Shown here: positions 46,613-58,889 of the stretch, in pieces
Layout of the letters: each line of letters begins with the position of its first letter
How positions within the stretch are numbered: position 1 is the first letter of the stretch
Source: Fennellomyces sp. T-0311
Lineage: Eukaryota > Mucoromycota > Mucoromycetes > Mucorales > Lichtheimiaceae
Assembly: GCA_025266875.1 (NCBI GenBank)
Contig: JALLLT010000048.1
Coordinates: 1-64,000, forward strand
Direction: 5' to 3'
Length of the DNA: 64,000 nt
The notes under the pieces: generated by a model
The model's database searches: none
What the model saw: the letters and a program-made list of their open reading frames with translations, nothing else
Told to the model about the DNA's origin: nothing
Position numbers and translations under genes: made by a program

Positions 46613-48370
46613 TTACAGGAGTGTATATAGCGCTAACAGCGTAGCAACGATAGTCAGAGAAGAGATGGTTGTTTTTGACGACAGTGAATAATATTCATCT
46701 GCCATTGCGTTCATAACGTTCACGTCCAAGAAACTGAAACCTGACAAGCGAGGGTTGGTTCCCGCATTCAAAGGCAGCGACAGATAAAGCAAACGATGCT
46801 CTCGTTCCGAGAGACCCTCGTACCAGATCCAACTGTTGACATTGGTATCTCCAGGAATACCGGCCTGAGCAGGTGGATTGGCGACTTCGGTAATATTAAC
46901 CGATGTCTCATACTCCAATCGTGCCTCAGAATATTCACCAAGGGAAATGCCATAAGTTTCATTGGTCTTGATCTGGTTTGCAACATCGACAGGCGTTGTG
47001 GTATTGACATCCTTTGTGAAAGGCACATCCAGAGGTGTTGTCGGTATTGTCACGACTTGGGCAATTGCCAAGCGACGAGTAGCGTTTGTTGGTACCGGGT
47101 AACCAATCAGTGTCAGATTATATTGCAATGAATTGGGTTGTAATGGTACGCCTTCCGTCATATTGATCTGCACGTTGGTCGAACGCCAAGTAAGGTCCAC
47201 ACTGAATGGTTGACCATTGACAGTCAAATTGCTTCCGCTGGTCGAGAATTGATAATACGTCAATGAACTGTTGGTAGTGTCTTGCTGAAGAGCAATAGTA
47301 TATGGTGACCACGAAACATTGAAGAGCGAAACAGATGAAACCACGCTTTCGTTGTCATCGTAGAATCCGTTCTGATTCACATCGTCGAACTCGAGAATGT
47401 GAGCAAAGGTTAATCGGAAAGCGAAATCGGCAGGATGAGTTTCTGGATCGGATGATGCGAAGAATCCGTGATCTGCTTGTGGATATCCGTAGTCTGAGGT
47501 CACGCTGAACTGATAATAATAGTTGTCTTGGTCGCTTGTATTTTCGGTTCCATTGAGAACAAAACTTGATCCACCACCTTGAGATACGCTCAATTCAGGT
47601 GCAAAGTATGCGCCGTCGTCTTGGTTATAGCGATGGTAGGCATAGTAATATCCGGCAAACGCAAACGCAGGCATCATTGTCCAATAAACCAAGGCAGGGT
47701 TATATGCGCCTACCCAACCACTTCGTGTAGTTGGAGAATATCCACCATTGTAAGTGGAGCGGTAATTGGTATATGTGGCTGTACATGTCCAAATATTCGG
47801 GTTAGATATATAGGCTCATGAACTGATTCAAATATGCTTACATCGTGTTGCAGAATATTGGTAATTTGGTGCACCACCGGCAAATCCACCGTAACCTCCC
47901 TTGGGATAAGTTGTACTTCCTGCTGGGAACGAGTAGCCACCTGCATTGGTAAGTCTTGCCGAACCAGGCTGTGTCATGCCAGGATTGCCTAAATTGAATA
48001 TGGATTAGTTTCTTTTTTCTGTCCAGACAGCTCCCATGTGGATATACATACCTCCCCGATTGTTACCATGGGATCCAGGGTTTCTGTTTCCACTACTACC
48101 ACCTCCACCGCCGCCGGAGCCACCGCTTGAGCCACCACTTGAACCACCACTTGAACCACCTCTGGAACCACCGCCACCTATTTACAATTTAATTATGATT
48201 ACGTATATACTGAACATATACAACATACCTCGACCACCACCGCCGCCTTTACCGAGCGCAGCTAATTTACAAGAAAAAAAAAGTTAAGTACACAAATTGC
48301 AAATAATTTTATGAAACATACATGCGGCAAGATATAAGAGAATTAAAAAGCGTAGATTCGAAGCCTTCAT
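46613..48370 (-). CDS. secreted Gly-rich, probable GPI-anchored protein, tandem copy A
   Basis: Unrecognised family. Five exons on the minus strand: 48370-48322, 48261-48229, 48177-48052, 47988-47842, 47778-46613; 506 residues. Exon 1 is a signal peptide (MKASNLRFLILLYLAA). Exons 2-3 encode a Gly/Ser low-complexity stretch ending 'GNRNPGSHGNNRG'. Exon 4 encodes 'NPGMTQPGSARLTNAGGYSF' and 'YPKGGYGGF'. Exon 5 carries the main ectodomain: 'RSGWVGAYNPALVYWTMMPA', 'YYYAYHRYNQDDGAYFAPEL', an Asp-rich 'EFDDVNQNGFYDDNESV', 'VDLTWRSTNVQINMTEGVPL' and 'SGFSFLDVNVMNAMADEYY', with many N-glycosylation sites. The last 25 residues are Ser-rich then hydrophobic ('TISSLTIVATLLALYTLL'), like a GPI signal. All four introns are phase 1. 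It shares this plan with copies B and C. Role unknown; a wall or surface protein is likely. Confidence 0.8.
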
Positions 48371-49086
48371 CCACAATTGACAAGTTACGTGTGCAGCTCC
48401 AAAAAATTGCAGAGGGAGAAGAAAACGGAGCTCGGCTTCCAGAACGGCATTTTTATTTAGGTCTTCTCTTTGCACAGCAATTGGCTACGAATAAGAATGA
48501 CCCCGACCCGGTGTCCTACGGTCTTGTGTTGCACGAACTACACATTTCAGGCAATGCTAGCCACACACCGATAATAATTTACCTGTGGCGCAATGTAGTT
48601 TTCGATCGATTCTTGCACCCAATAAAAACAATAAGCATTCTGATGACTTTTTAAACATGGGTCAATCATCCAAATTGGCTTAGCATTGCTTTTTACTGGC
48701 TCATACAAGTAAGCGTTTCGTAGATAAAAAAGAAACAGGAGACAAGTATGCGGATAGACCTTTTTTTGCTGCTGAGCAACATGCAACAGGCCTTTGTGGT
48801 CAGGTTGTCACACATAATATCTATCCTCGAAAGCACTGTACCTTCTCGCTCATATTGATTGTCGTTACATAACGTTAAATGGCGATTCTTTCCAATTATT
48901 CTGCCAGTAAATGCTTAAAATATACATTGCTGACGGGATGTTTTACAAATTAAGAGTTACACTCCCAAAAAAAGTACTTTACCAACTTTTTCTTTCGTTT
49001 GTAACTCGCTGCTCAGCAGTTGTATTTCCCCGCCTTGAGAATTGAGCACGTTGTTGTAAAAGGAAATTGTTTAGATTAAAGAAATT
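48371..49086. other. promoter of tandem gene A, partly alike to that of copy C
   Basis: Upstream of copy A. Short blocks recur upstream of copy C in the same relative place (for example 'gcagctccaaaaaattg' near 48393 against 'gcagcttcgaaagttg' near 54914, and 'catttttattta' against 'gtatttttattt'), so the duplication included promoter DNA. A 110-codon plus-strand frame at 48322-48654 overlaps copy A antisense and is not called. Confidence 0.4.
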
Positions 49087-49594
49087 CTACGTGTAACAGG
49101 GTCCACGGTATAGGTTGAAATAAAAGAAATAGAAAGGGTGGCTAACCAAATACAGATGTAAGCTCCTGACTTGGGCTTTTGACAACTGCTTTATTTGGTT
49201 CGATATTACAAGGGTATTTATATGTTTCTGTAATAAAGCTTTCGGGTAAATTGGATAAAACAGGCTGAGCTGAAAGTACAATGTGATATACGTTGGAAGT
49301 ACAACGAGTAAAAGATCCTGGTGGGGAAGAAGATAATCAAGAGTGCAGATGCACCATATAATAGAATGAGACGGTAGCTTGGGAAGATTAGAAGAAGGAA
49401 GAAACTGTCGACAGCGTATAGATGCATGCTGAAAAGAGAAATGGTAGCATAAACGAAAGGGGCAGAGAAATTTCGCTACAACGTATTGGAGAGTGCGAGG
49501 CTTTTTCGTTACTGTAAGAATAGAAATTGCCATAGAAAGCGTCGTATAGTAAGATAGTGGCTTCCAAAGACTTACCAGATGGTTTAATAGCCAT
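49087..49594 (-). CDS. possible two-exon protein, unknown
   Basis: Tentative gene between copies A and B. Exons 49594-49576 and 49511-49087, joined over a 64-bp intron with a perfect GTAAGT donor and 'ttacag' acceptor in phase 1, give 147 residues. The product starts MAIKPSV and is rich in Leu, Pro, His, Tyr and Phe ('LPHQDLLLVVLPTYITLYFQ', 'HLYLVSHPFYFFYFNLY') with no recognised domain. A second frame on the same strand (49427-49218) encodes a hydrophobic stretch, so the true frame is not settled. The splice sites are the main argument for a real gene. Confidence 0.3.
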
Positions 49595-50250
49595 GTTCAG
49601 AGAAAGTGTTCATCTCTATCTAAGGCAAATTTATATCTGAAAGTAATACCATAATGCTTAAAACTAACGTACTCTTACGCAGGTTTCGCATCTAACGTCG
49701 ATAATTGCGTACGTGCATACGTAAGTCTCGAACTGCTGAGCAGCTTTTTAAAAAAATTATTAGCATAGCAGTTGATTAGGTAGCTATGCATCGACTGATT
49801 CCCCATCAATTTACTTAACGACACGTCACACACACATCCACCTCTACTTTAAAGATAATGGGTATTTTTTTTGTCCGGAAGAAAAAATAAGAATTCGCCG
49901 TTAGTGTTTAGTTATGGTAAGTCGACGATGCTACTACAAACTATGTTTAGATGTACTACAGTCATTATGAAAGATACGACGTGCAACACTATTAGCAAAT
50001 CATATTTAACCTACAAAATGATTACAAAACACGTTATAAAAAAATGTAAGTACGCATTTAGGATCATATTTGTGTATGCTTGTAAATATTACAAAATCGC
50101 GACTTTTAGAAGGTATTATTTTGCTCTATATATGTAGCTACGTAGAGTTTATTACGTATAATATTAAGTATGCACACAAGTTCCTCATATTTCAATATTT
50201 TTTACGTGGTTGATAATAATGTATAGTTACTCCAATAATTCAATATTTTT
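49595..50250. other. intergenic, nothing supported
   Basis: 656 bp, very AT-rich. The 88-codon plus-strand frame at 49871-50137 has Lys/Tyr/Ile-rich composition typical of AT-rich noise. Confidence 0.35.
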
Positions 50251-52038
50251 TCAGTACGCAAGAATGTATGCGGTTAACAAAGCAAAAGCTGTTGTTGCCA
50301 GGGCAGAACGTAACATTGTTCTGGGAGCCAAAGACCCATCTACGGGTGTAATATTTGGGTAGTATTCATCAGCCATGGCATTCATGACGTTTGTATCCAA
50401 AAAGGCAAACCCCGACAAGGAAAGAGGTGTCGACGAATCTTCTGATGATGGAATGGTTACATAGAATAAGCGGTTTTGCCTCTGCGAAATTTCCTCGCGC
50501 CAGATCCAGCTTGCCGAATTTGTATCCTTGGGAATTCCTGCCTGTTCTGGGTGGTTTCCGACTTCAGTGATGTTCACACTTGGTGGATACTCTAATCGTG
50601 CCTCAGAGTAGTCACCAAGTGAGGCGCCGTAGGTTTGATTTGACTTGATTTGGTTAGCAACATCAGTAGGTGTAGTGAAATTAACATCCTTCGTGACCGA
50701 GAGTTCTGGTGATGTTGTAAGGACTTGAGCAATTGCCAATCGGTGCGTTGGATTCGTTGGCATGGGATAGCTAACCAGCTTCAGATCGTATTGCAAGGAA
50801 TTGGGCTGTAATGGAACACCTTCCGTCATGTTGATCTGTAGATTTGTTGATCTCCACGTAAGCTGTACTTCGAACGGCTGGTTGTCTCGGGTCAAATCTT
50901 GCCCAATAGTCGAGAATTCGTAATAGGTCAGCGAGGCATTGGTTGCAGCTTGCTGAAGTGAAATTTCAAATGGTCGCCACGTTGCGTTTTCAAAAGAGAC
51001 TGCAGAGATCAATGTTTCGTTATCGTCGTAGAAACCGTTGTGATTGGCATCGTCGAATTCAACAATATGAGCAAACGCCAATCTGAACGCAAAGTCAGCA
51101 GGATGTGCATCTGTGTCGGAAGTAGCGATAAAGGCATGGTCTGCCATAGGATATCCGTAGTTTGTTGTCATATTGAAAGTGTACCGATAATTGTTCTCTT
51201 CGCTCGTATATTCGGTGCCGTGAATGATTGCGTTATGTGTATTGTTTCCAGAGACAGATAGCTCAGGTGCGTAATAAGCTCCTTCATCTTGATTGTAACG
51301 ATGGTATGCATAATTGTATCCAGCATATCCCGATGCAGGAATAAGTGACCAATAGACCAATGATGGATTGTATAAGCCGACCCAGCCACTTCGTCTATCT
51401 GAGCTGTATCCGCCTGTGTATGTGGGGTTGTATCGGGTATATGTGTCTAATGGTTTTTTGGTTAATGGGTGTTACCATTGCTTTAGAAATATATATCTTA
51501 CATCGCGTAGTGGAGTATTGCCGACTTGGTGCGCCAGCATTAAATCCGCCATAGCCTCCTTTGGTATACGTCCTGCTAGTTGCTGGAAAATTGTATCCTC
51601 CTACGTTTGGAATACTAGCCGAACCAGGTCGTGTCATGACTGGATTACCTGAAGCAATAATGGACACGTAAGTATTTTCTTATCACAAGTTAATATACTT
51701 ATTTTAGCACGTACCACCTCGACTGCCTCCTGAACTTCCTGATGAACCGCCACCGTAGCCGCCACCGAAGCCGCCACCGAAGCCACCCCCGATTCCTCCT
51801 CCGGAACTACCTCCACCAGCTGCAAACAGAAATTCAGTTACCGGCATATATTCGATAATTCAATTATACATACCTCGTCCGCCTCTGCCACCTCGTCCGC
51901 CTCCTCCTTTACAAATTACGGCTGTAGAGTACAAGAGTATGCGTTAGACATTTTTCATTACTCACGCCGCTCAAGTTCATTAAACTTACTGGATGTGAGA
52001 TATACAAGAATTAGCAGAGTAAGGCGTAATATTTGCAT
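50251..52038 (-). CDS. secreted Gly-rich, probable GPI-anchored protein, tandem copy B
   Basis: Second member of the tandem family. Five exons on the minus strand: 52038-51990, 51921-51874, 51819-51715, 51648-51502, 51446-50251; 514 residues, all introns phase 1. Signal peptide MQILRLTLLILVYLTS; Gly-rich exons 2-3 ('GGGFGGGFGGGYGGGSSG'); exon 4 'NPVMTRPGSASIPNVGGYNF'; exon 5 'RSGWVGLYNPSLVYWSLIPA', 'EFDDANHNGFYDDNETL', 'VQLTWRSTNLQINMTEGVPL' and 'SGFAFLDTNVMNAMADEYY'. The C-terminus is hydrophobic ('LATTAFALLTAYILAY'), again GPI-like. It is the most diverged of the three; the Asp-rich segment and the 'INMTEGVPLQPN' block are kept. Its Gly-rich exons differ in length from those of A and C. Function unknown. 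Confidence 0.8.
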
Positions 52039-53093
52039 TTTGAGTTTCTATACAAGAGGTATTCGTATTGCGATATGTATGTGATGGTGATACCCAAAAG
52101 CAGCTCTTTTTAACTCTTTTTTTTTACTGGGAATCAATTGAGGACATTGGCTCATATGTCGATCAGCGAGTTACACAAGTAGCTGAGCATGACGTAGAAT
52201 CTACCATAAGTGAATAATGGTCCGTTGTGATTGAACATGCTATCAACCATCATGCTTTTATATTTATATACCTTTGCCTTGAAATAACTTGAAAGAAGTT
52301 AATGTCAGAGCAGGGAGGCAATATAAAAGATGCAACATGTGCTTATTCTTACAGCGTATAAGATCATCAGTAATAAAATAACACCAACGCCGGCGTAGTA
52401 CAAAAGCTTTGCTGCATTCCAATACACTCTTTTGCTCAGCAGATTGCAACCGAAATGTGTAGTACCGAAAAATGGTTATTCTCATGAAAGCTGCTCTTCA
52501 AAAAAATTGTGTTGTTACGTATCGAAAGATTCACTATCATACGTAATCGTTACTTTCGGTTCTTTATTTTTATCTTAGTAAGAAATATGAATATACCGAC
52601 ATAACTGTAAATTACAGTACCTAATAACAATCGAGGTATAGCTATGTAGATGATCGTATCGATAGCTATTAGCGTTAGGACACCATATACACGTAAAACA
52701 CAGTTTTCCTCGCTTGCAATGTTTCATCTGAGCTCAGCATCAAACACATTATCCAATATGTATTGTGACTGAACAAACAATGATGATATTTTTCTTAATA
52801 GGTATTCATCTTAGAATTTTTGAAAAATGTACGCTGTTGTGTAACGAGCGATGTCATGCTTAGCAAGAAGTATCTCTTTATATGACTATGACAGGTCAGT
52901 ATATGTAAACGAGTAAGTTATATAGTCAAATTAATCTGATTATATTATCAGCCTAAACAAAGTGCGAGCATTTATGCTGCTGAGAGGAATTGAAACTGTA
53001 AAATACGCATATAATAACCTGCATATATTTCTTTGTTTATCCTGGCTATATATCTAATTATAATGACATAAGCACTGAGTATACTACAAAAGT
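52039..53093. other. intergenic between copies B and C
   Basis: 1.05 kb holding the copy B promoter and the 3' region of copy C. No coding region or repeat supported. Confidence 0.4.
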
Positions 53094-54880
53094 TTATAGA
53101 AGGGCATATAATGCGGATAGTGTTGCTATGCCGGCAAGTAATGAGGCTGCTGTCTCTGATGGCATAGCAGCAGAGCGATAATATTCATCTGCATATGCGC
53201 TTAAAACGTTAATATCTAAAAAGCTGAATCCTGACAAGCGAGGGCTTGTTCCGTTAATCAAAGGCAACGATATATAGAGCAATCGGTGATATCGTTCCGA
53301 AAAATCATTGCGCCACATCCAAGGATTCATATTGGTATCGTTTGGAATATTGGCAAAACTCTCTGGTGGATCGAGAACATGGGTTATGTTGACAGATGTC
53401 TCATATTCCAATCGGCCTTCATTGAATTCACCAATTGAAATACCATATGTTCGGTTTGTCTTGATCTGGTTCGCAATATCGATGGGAGTAGTGATGTTGA
53501 CATCAGGAGAGAATTTGGACTGTTTGCCGAAAGGTGCGGTCCAGACTTGTACAATTGCAAGGCGACGAATGCCGTTTCGCGGTAAAGGATAATCAACCAG
53601 CGTCAAGTTATACTGGAGTGCGTTGGGTTGTAATGGAACACCTTCTGTCATATTGATTTGCACGTTGGTCGAGCGCCAAGTAAGGTCCACACTGAAAGGC
53701 TGGCCATTGACTCTCAGATTGGCTCCGGTGGTTGAAAATTGGTAGTACGACAGCGAATTGTTCACAGTGTCTTGTCGAAGAGTGACATTAAATGGTGACC
53801 AGGAAGCGATGGAAAGCGGAACGGATGAAACCACGCTTTCTTCGGACTCATCGTAGAATCCATTCTGATTCAAGTCGTCGAATTCGATAACGTGAGCGAA
53901 AGCTAGTCGGAAGCGGAAATCAGCAGGTTCTGCTTCAGGATCGGAAGTAGCATAGTATCCATGGTCTGCTTGTGGGTATCCATAAGCAGTTGTCATATTG
54001 AACTGGTAGTAATAGTTGCTTTCGTCGCTCGTGTTTTCGGTTCCGTTTAGAATAGCAACTGATCCACCACCTTGAGATGCGTTCAATTCGGGTGCAAAGT
54101 ATGCACCGTCATCTTGGTTATAGCGATGGTAAGCGTAGTAATATCCGGCGTATGCCCATGCAGGCATCATCGTCCAATAAACTATGGCAGGATTGTACAC
54201 GCCTACCCAACCACTTCGTGAAGTTGCAGTATAACCGCCATTATAAGTTTGACGGTAGTTGGTGTGGGAGGCTATTGAAAAGTTTGGGCTTTTAGATTTA
54301 GTTTATATATGACTCAAATACCCTTACTTCTTGCTGAAGAATATTTAGAACCTGGTGTATGGCCCCCTGAAAATCCACCATAGCCTCCTTTTGGAAACGT
54401 TTTACTTCCGGATGGGAATGAGTAACCTCCTACGCTGCTGACAGTCGCCGAACCAGGTTGTGTCATACGAGGATTACCTAAGTTAAATCAGTATTAGCTG
54501 GTTATGGTCCGAAAACCTCAATGTGTCGTAATATACCTCCTCGCTCGCTGCCATGTGTTGCGGGGTTCCTGTTTTGTTGGCTACTTGATCCTCCTCCTCC
54601 TCCTCCTCCGCCACTACTTCCAGAACTACCACGGCTGCGGCCACCTCTACCACCGCCTATTTGCAATTGAGTACATCTCAAAAAGCAGGACAGTATTTTA
54701 TACATACCTCGGCCACCTCCGCCGCCGCCACCTCCGCCGCCAGAACCACCGCCACCACCTCCTTTAGCGAGTGCGTCTACATGATCATCAGTATACGTTC
54801 TAGACTAAACAATTGGTATGTAGATCCATACATGCGACGAGGTATATAAGAATTAAGAAGCTTAGATTTGTTCCTTTCAT
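53094..54880 (-). CDS. secreted Gly-rich, probable GPI-anchored protein, tandem copy C
   Basis: Third member. Five exons on the minus strand: 54880-54832, 54776-54708, 54656-54537, 54477-54328, 54271-53094; 521 residues, all introns phase 1. Signal peptide MKGTNLSFLILIYLVA; exon 2 is almost pure Gly (two runs of 6 and 10); exon 3 'GGRGGRSRGSSGSSGGG'; exon 4 'NPRMTQPGSATVSSVGGYSF'; exon 5 'RSGWVGVYNPAIVYWTMMPA', 'EFDDLNQNGFYDESEESVV', 'VDLTWRSTNVQINMTEGVPL' and 'SGFSFLDINVLSAYADEYY'. The tail 'TAASLLAGIATLSALYALL' is GPI-like. It is closest to copy A: long blocks of DNA are nearly identical around 47170-47230 and 53650-53710, pointing to the most recent duplication or to gene conversion. Confidence 0.8.
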
Positions 54881-55449
54881 CAGTGATAGATTTTTCAAGT
54901 AAAACTTTTGTGCGCAGCTTCGAAAGTTGTCGAGAAAAAAGATGGGATCGCTAGCTCCCAAGATCATACGTATTTTTATTTGCAAAGTGACCCGGATATT
55001 TACTCAGCTTTATGGTACGAGCCACACAGCAAAAAAGGTTATGTATGTGGCGCAAGGCGACATGATCAATACATTAAGTAAATTAAGACGTTCTCTCTTC
55101 CTGGATATGGATAGCTTCTGAAATATTTATCCTATTTCGCTTTCTTGTAGCATTTGAGCCTCATTTTGTGATACGTTCTCGGTACGAAAATTAATAAGAA
55201 ATATTTTAGCTGTTCCAGTCATTGACTTATCTTCAAGCTTTCATGATGCCCAGCGCTGTGATTTTGATTTACTGTGACACACGATTGCACCTGACATAAT
55301 CTACTAAAGTAACCCGCACCCCTTTTCTCCTTTTAAAGTAGTTCTCAAAGATGAACTTTATGAGAGGAGCACGCTTTTTAACAACTATGGTCATTTTGCT
55401 CTTGATATATGTTTGATCAGCAATTCACTTTACGGGACATAAAATTTAA
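54881..55449. other. promoter of tandem gene C
   Basis: Upstream of copy C; carries short blocks shared with the upstream region of copy A. No gene supported. Confidence 0.4.
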
Positions 55450-55611
55450 CACTGCAAATAATTTTTTTGATGAATTTTGGTGAATGATTTTTTGAAGTAG
55501 TTAAGCATAAGCTTTTAACCGCTTTCGTTGCTAAAAATGGTAGTACAAATGGTTAAAAGGCTTACGTACAGCCGCTGTAACCACTTCTAACCATCAAAAT
55601 TATTTGCAGTG
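55450..55611. mobile_element. MITE-like hairpin element, about 160 bp
   Basis: The ends are inverted copies of CACTGCAAATAATTTT (55450 inward, and complement of 55596-55611), followed inside by a second inverted pair ('aagcttttaacc' near 55510 against the complement of 'ggttaaaaggctt' near 55553). The unit could fold into one long imperfect hairpin and has no coding capacity. I see no clear target duplication. CACTG...CAGTG ends recall the CACTA (CMC) group, but this is only a resemblance. Confidence 0.6.
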
Positions 55612-56243
55612 GTAAGTCGTGTAAACTATAACCCCACATATGAAGTATTATTTATCAACCAAACTTTTTGATCGGAAAGCGGAAGGTGTATTAATAAACG
55701 TATGCATGAAATAATACTGGTCACCGTCCCAGCCGGTTCACTAAAAGTGCTGCGACTCCACATTTTGGAAGGAAGGAAGCGGGAGGATCAAGAAACAGGA
55801 GGCTAGTTTCATGTAGGAAATAAACTCTGTGTTTCTCTAAGAATGATGGAAACGCATAGACATCTGAAACGGTAATTATCCTAAAATCTCATCGACATAC
55901 GTACTGGGATCCGATTAAGCCTAACCTTTAGAGCCTTGCTATGTATTATGGGATTAGTCAAAGCAACGGTTTCTATGGCTACGCGGGCAGTACCGGCAAC
56001 TAATGCAACTGTCCAAGCATTAACTAAGGGTACTCAACTGAAAATCGCCGCTTTACTTGAAGTAAAATTAAGAAATTATCAATAACAAAAGTAAAAAATG
56101 CTAGCAAGCTATTTATTCGTTAGTGTTTTCGGAACAGCAGTTTTCTAACTAATCCTTTCTTTGAGGTTCATCACAGAAAGTGAGGAGTAAAAATGGCGCT
56201 TACGCATGTTGGCTTATTCCGTTGAGGCGAATTTCGATCGTAC
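55612..56243. other. intergenic, nothing supported
   Basis: About 630 bp of AT-rich sequence between the hairpin element and the AT-hook unit. Nothing recognised. Confidence 0.35.
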
Positions 56244-56275
56244 ACCATAGAAAAAATAAATTCAAGATATATTCA
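56244..56275 (+). repeat. terminal inverted repeat, left, of the AT-hook unit
   Basis: Matches the complement of 58890-58921 with two mismatches over 32 bp. Confidence 0.75.
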
Positions 56276-56531
56276 TAGCATATTAAGATTTTTACATATT
56301 TTTTTTTGGATTATTTTGAATATATTTTGAATATATTTTGAATATCGTGTTCGAATATTTCTTAATATATTTTGAATATGTAAAAAGAAACGAATATTTT
56401 TCAAACATATTAATACGGTTGCGCATATGCTTAAATCCTTATGGTGCGCAATAACTGTTTATTACTAATTCTTATAGTACTATCGTATTGCTACATATAC
56501 TACTATTGCTAGACACATCACTTACCTCCAT

Positions 56532-58350
56532 TTATCCCATCATATCGTGTTTTGAACCCTTCATTCCGACGCCTTCGTATACCTGCGCTTCTTTACAGTT
56601 TTTTCCTTTGAGCGTGGTTTCTTCATCCGCATCCTTTGTAACTTTCTTGGGCGGTCTACCACGTCGTTTTTTGGGGTGAGTAATCGTTGTTTGTGTTCTT
56701 AATAACTTGGGACTTTTTTGGCTTCCCAGTTTCTTGGATCCTAAAATTTTGAAGTCAATGTTTAAATTTCTTACCTCCATCTAAACTTGTGTCATCGTTC
56801 ACTTCAATCGCCCCAATACCTTGACTATAGTTTTGCGCCTCAGTGATAGAAGCTGACTTCGCTGAAGTGAAATAAATATCAGTACCACGCGTCTTAAAAA
56901 GATAATATATGTCAACGTTTTAGAATGACTTATGCTTATGGACCACCCTTGTACTGCTGCTTGCTTCAGATGGTGTGGCTCGCTGCTGTGGTATACTCGT
57001 GGCAGCTGACTTTTGCTTGTTACCCTTGACCGGCGACTCCTGTTGTATACCTTTGCCTGTTTTCTGCCGTCGATCTCGCGACTGTAGCCTTTTTGTGACT
57101 TTTTGATAGTTCTTGTGTGTTAGATTCAGGTTCCCTTCCATCGCGTTCACTAGAGAGTTTAGTGTCCAAGGTAGGTAGCTTTTTAAGGTTGCCCTCAACT
57201 AACTCCGGAAGATGATCATCACAAAGTAAATCATCTACTTCAAGCAGACCAGGGGTTCGTAAAGTTCGTCCATCTCCGTGCAGACGCACACTATCGTCGT
57301 CGTCGTCGTCGCAAGAAATACTGTCACTATCGCCGTCACTACTGGAGTCGCCGTTCTGAAAATCCCTTAGCTCATCGTCTTCATCATCACTTGACATCTC
57401 CTTAGAAGCATAACTTGATGAACGCGACTGAGGGTTTGCATAAGTGTCACTGGAACTATAATATTGTTTTTCAATCAAAAAAGTCAAAAAGTGGACAGAT
57501 AATACCTTTCAGCGGGGGTTGCTCTGGTGTTGGAAGGAGCTTCGGTAGTACTAGTGATAAAGTTGTATTAATAGTAACTCATGGATGTACGACAACCTAC
57601 ACACACCGATTGCCAGCCATCGCACCTGGGGCTAAAGCAAACAGTAGAAAAGGTGTTAGTTTTGATAATTAGTGTTTTGCCGTGCTTACTTTCTTTATCC
57701 TTTACACCCCAGAATGCTTTACGCATCATCAGCATCGCGCCCCAGCTTTCAATGCACGCAACAAGAGGGTACTCCTTACCAACCAGTTTTTCATACATTC
57801 CTTCGGCTTCCAGCCGTACTTGTCTTGAAAGATGCTCCCAAGTATTTGATGGACTCAAATTGTGATGCGCTCGAATATCAAGAACAAGACCTGCTGTATA
57901 CATGAGTGCATTACCTTTAAAAGTTGCGTAATACCGATCATGGTAAGGGATATTCTGCTTCCTTAAGATGTCTTCGCATAGGTACTCGTATTGAGACCAG
58001 CGAAATTGGAGCGATGTTCCTTCTCGGACGAGTGGTTGCCTAACATCGCGAGGGATCTCTACATCTGCGAAAGGATTTTGCGCAGGAGAAGATTGTGGGT
58101 AAGATGGAAGCGGTCCTTGCGTGGTTGTAGTTGTGGCCAACGCATCAGCAAATTGTAACGCGAAACCTGAACCCTTGTCCTTGAGTTTACTCGTACCTGT
58201 TTTTACTTCCTCCCGATCGGTTGACACGGCTAGTTCCAAGCGGATGAGTCGCTGATCAACCGCAGCAAATCCGTCGGTAACGCACTTCTTGAATTCGCCA
58301 ATGGTTTGGAGAAACGTTGATAAAAGCCTTGTCGTTGTGTCGTCAGCCAT
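56532..58350 (-). CDS. AT-hook protein inside the repeat-bounded unit
   Basis: Unrecognised protein. Best exon model on the minus strand: 58350-57690, 57631-57601, 57550-57506, 57455-57200, 57111-56955, 56861-56775, 56740-56532 (about 481 residues; exons 1-4 are well supported, later joins less so, and the last intron would be only 34 bp). Exon 1 starts MADDTTTRLLSTFLQTIGEF, a likely helical oligomerisation part. It is followed by a folded-looking segment ('FRWSQYEYLCEDILRKQNIP', 'AEGMYEKLVGKEYPLVACIE', 'MLMMRKAFWGVKD'). The middle is Ser/Asp-rich with a six-Asp run encoded by a (cgt)n tract. The C-terminus is basic and holds the AT-hook 'PKKRRGRPPKKV'. The layout suits a chromatin or DNA-binding protein, perhaps the DNA-recognition protein of the surrounding unit. 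Confidence 0.55.
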
Positions 58351-58889
58351 CGGTTTGAATGTTGTAGCAGAAAAAGTACAAAAAATAACAGCTGCGCGAA
58401 TTTGTTTCTGGTAGTGACAGACGACGACGGAAATTTAGGAATAGGCAGTAGGATGTTTAAGGAAGGTGTTACCTACGGAGGAACGGGCCGAGAATCTATT
58501 GTCAGAATGAATATCTGAGTAGACACAGGTGATCCGGGTAAGAGAGGGCTTACGAAAGAGCAGCGACAATATATTGGCGAAAAGTTCCTGGCATTTGCAG
58601 AATTACAGAGCTAACGAGAGGCAACGGACCTTGGCCGTACAAGACAGGTAGTAGCCCCAAGCGACACGTAGTAGTTGCGGCTAACGACTTAATTGGATTT
58701 ACAGGACGCGCAAAAGGTATAGGCACCACGGAATATTTCTACTGTTCGCATCAGTAGCATAACAGCTGTTTTGAAATGCCTCCGACATATATATATCTCG
58801 CGAATATTTTCTAAATATCTGAATATCTGCTTAATATATTTTGAATATTTGTGAATACATGAATTTTCTGAAAATATAATTTAAAAACT

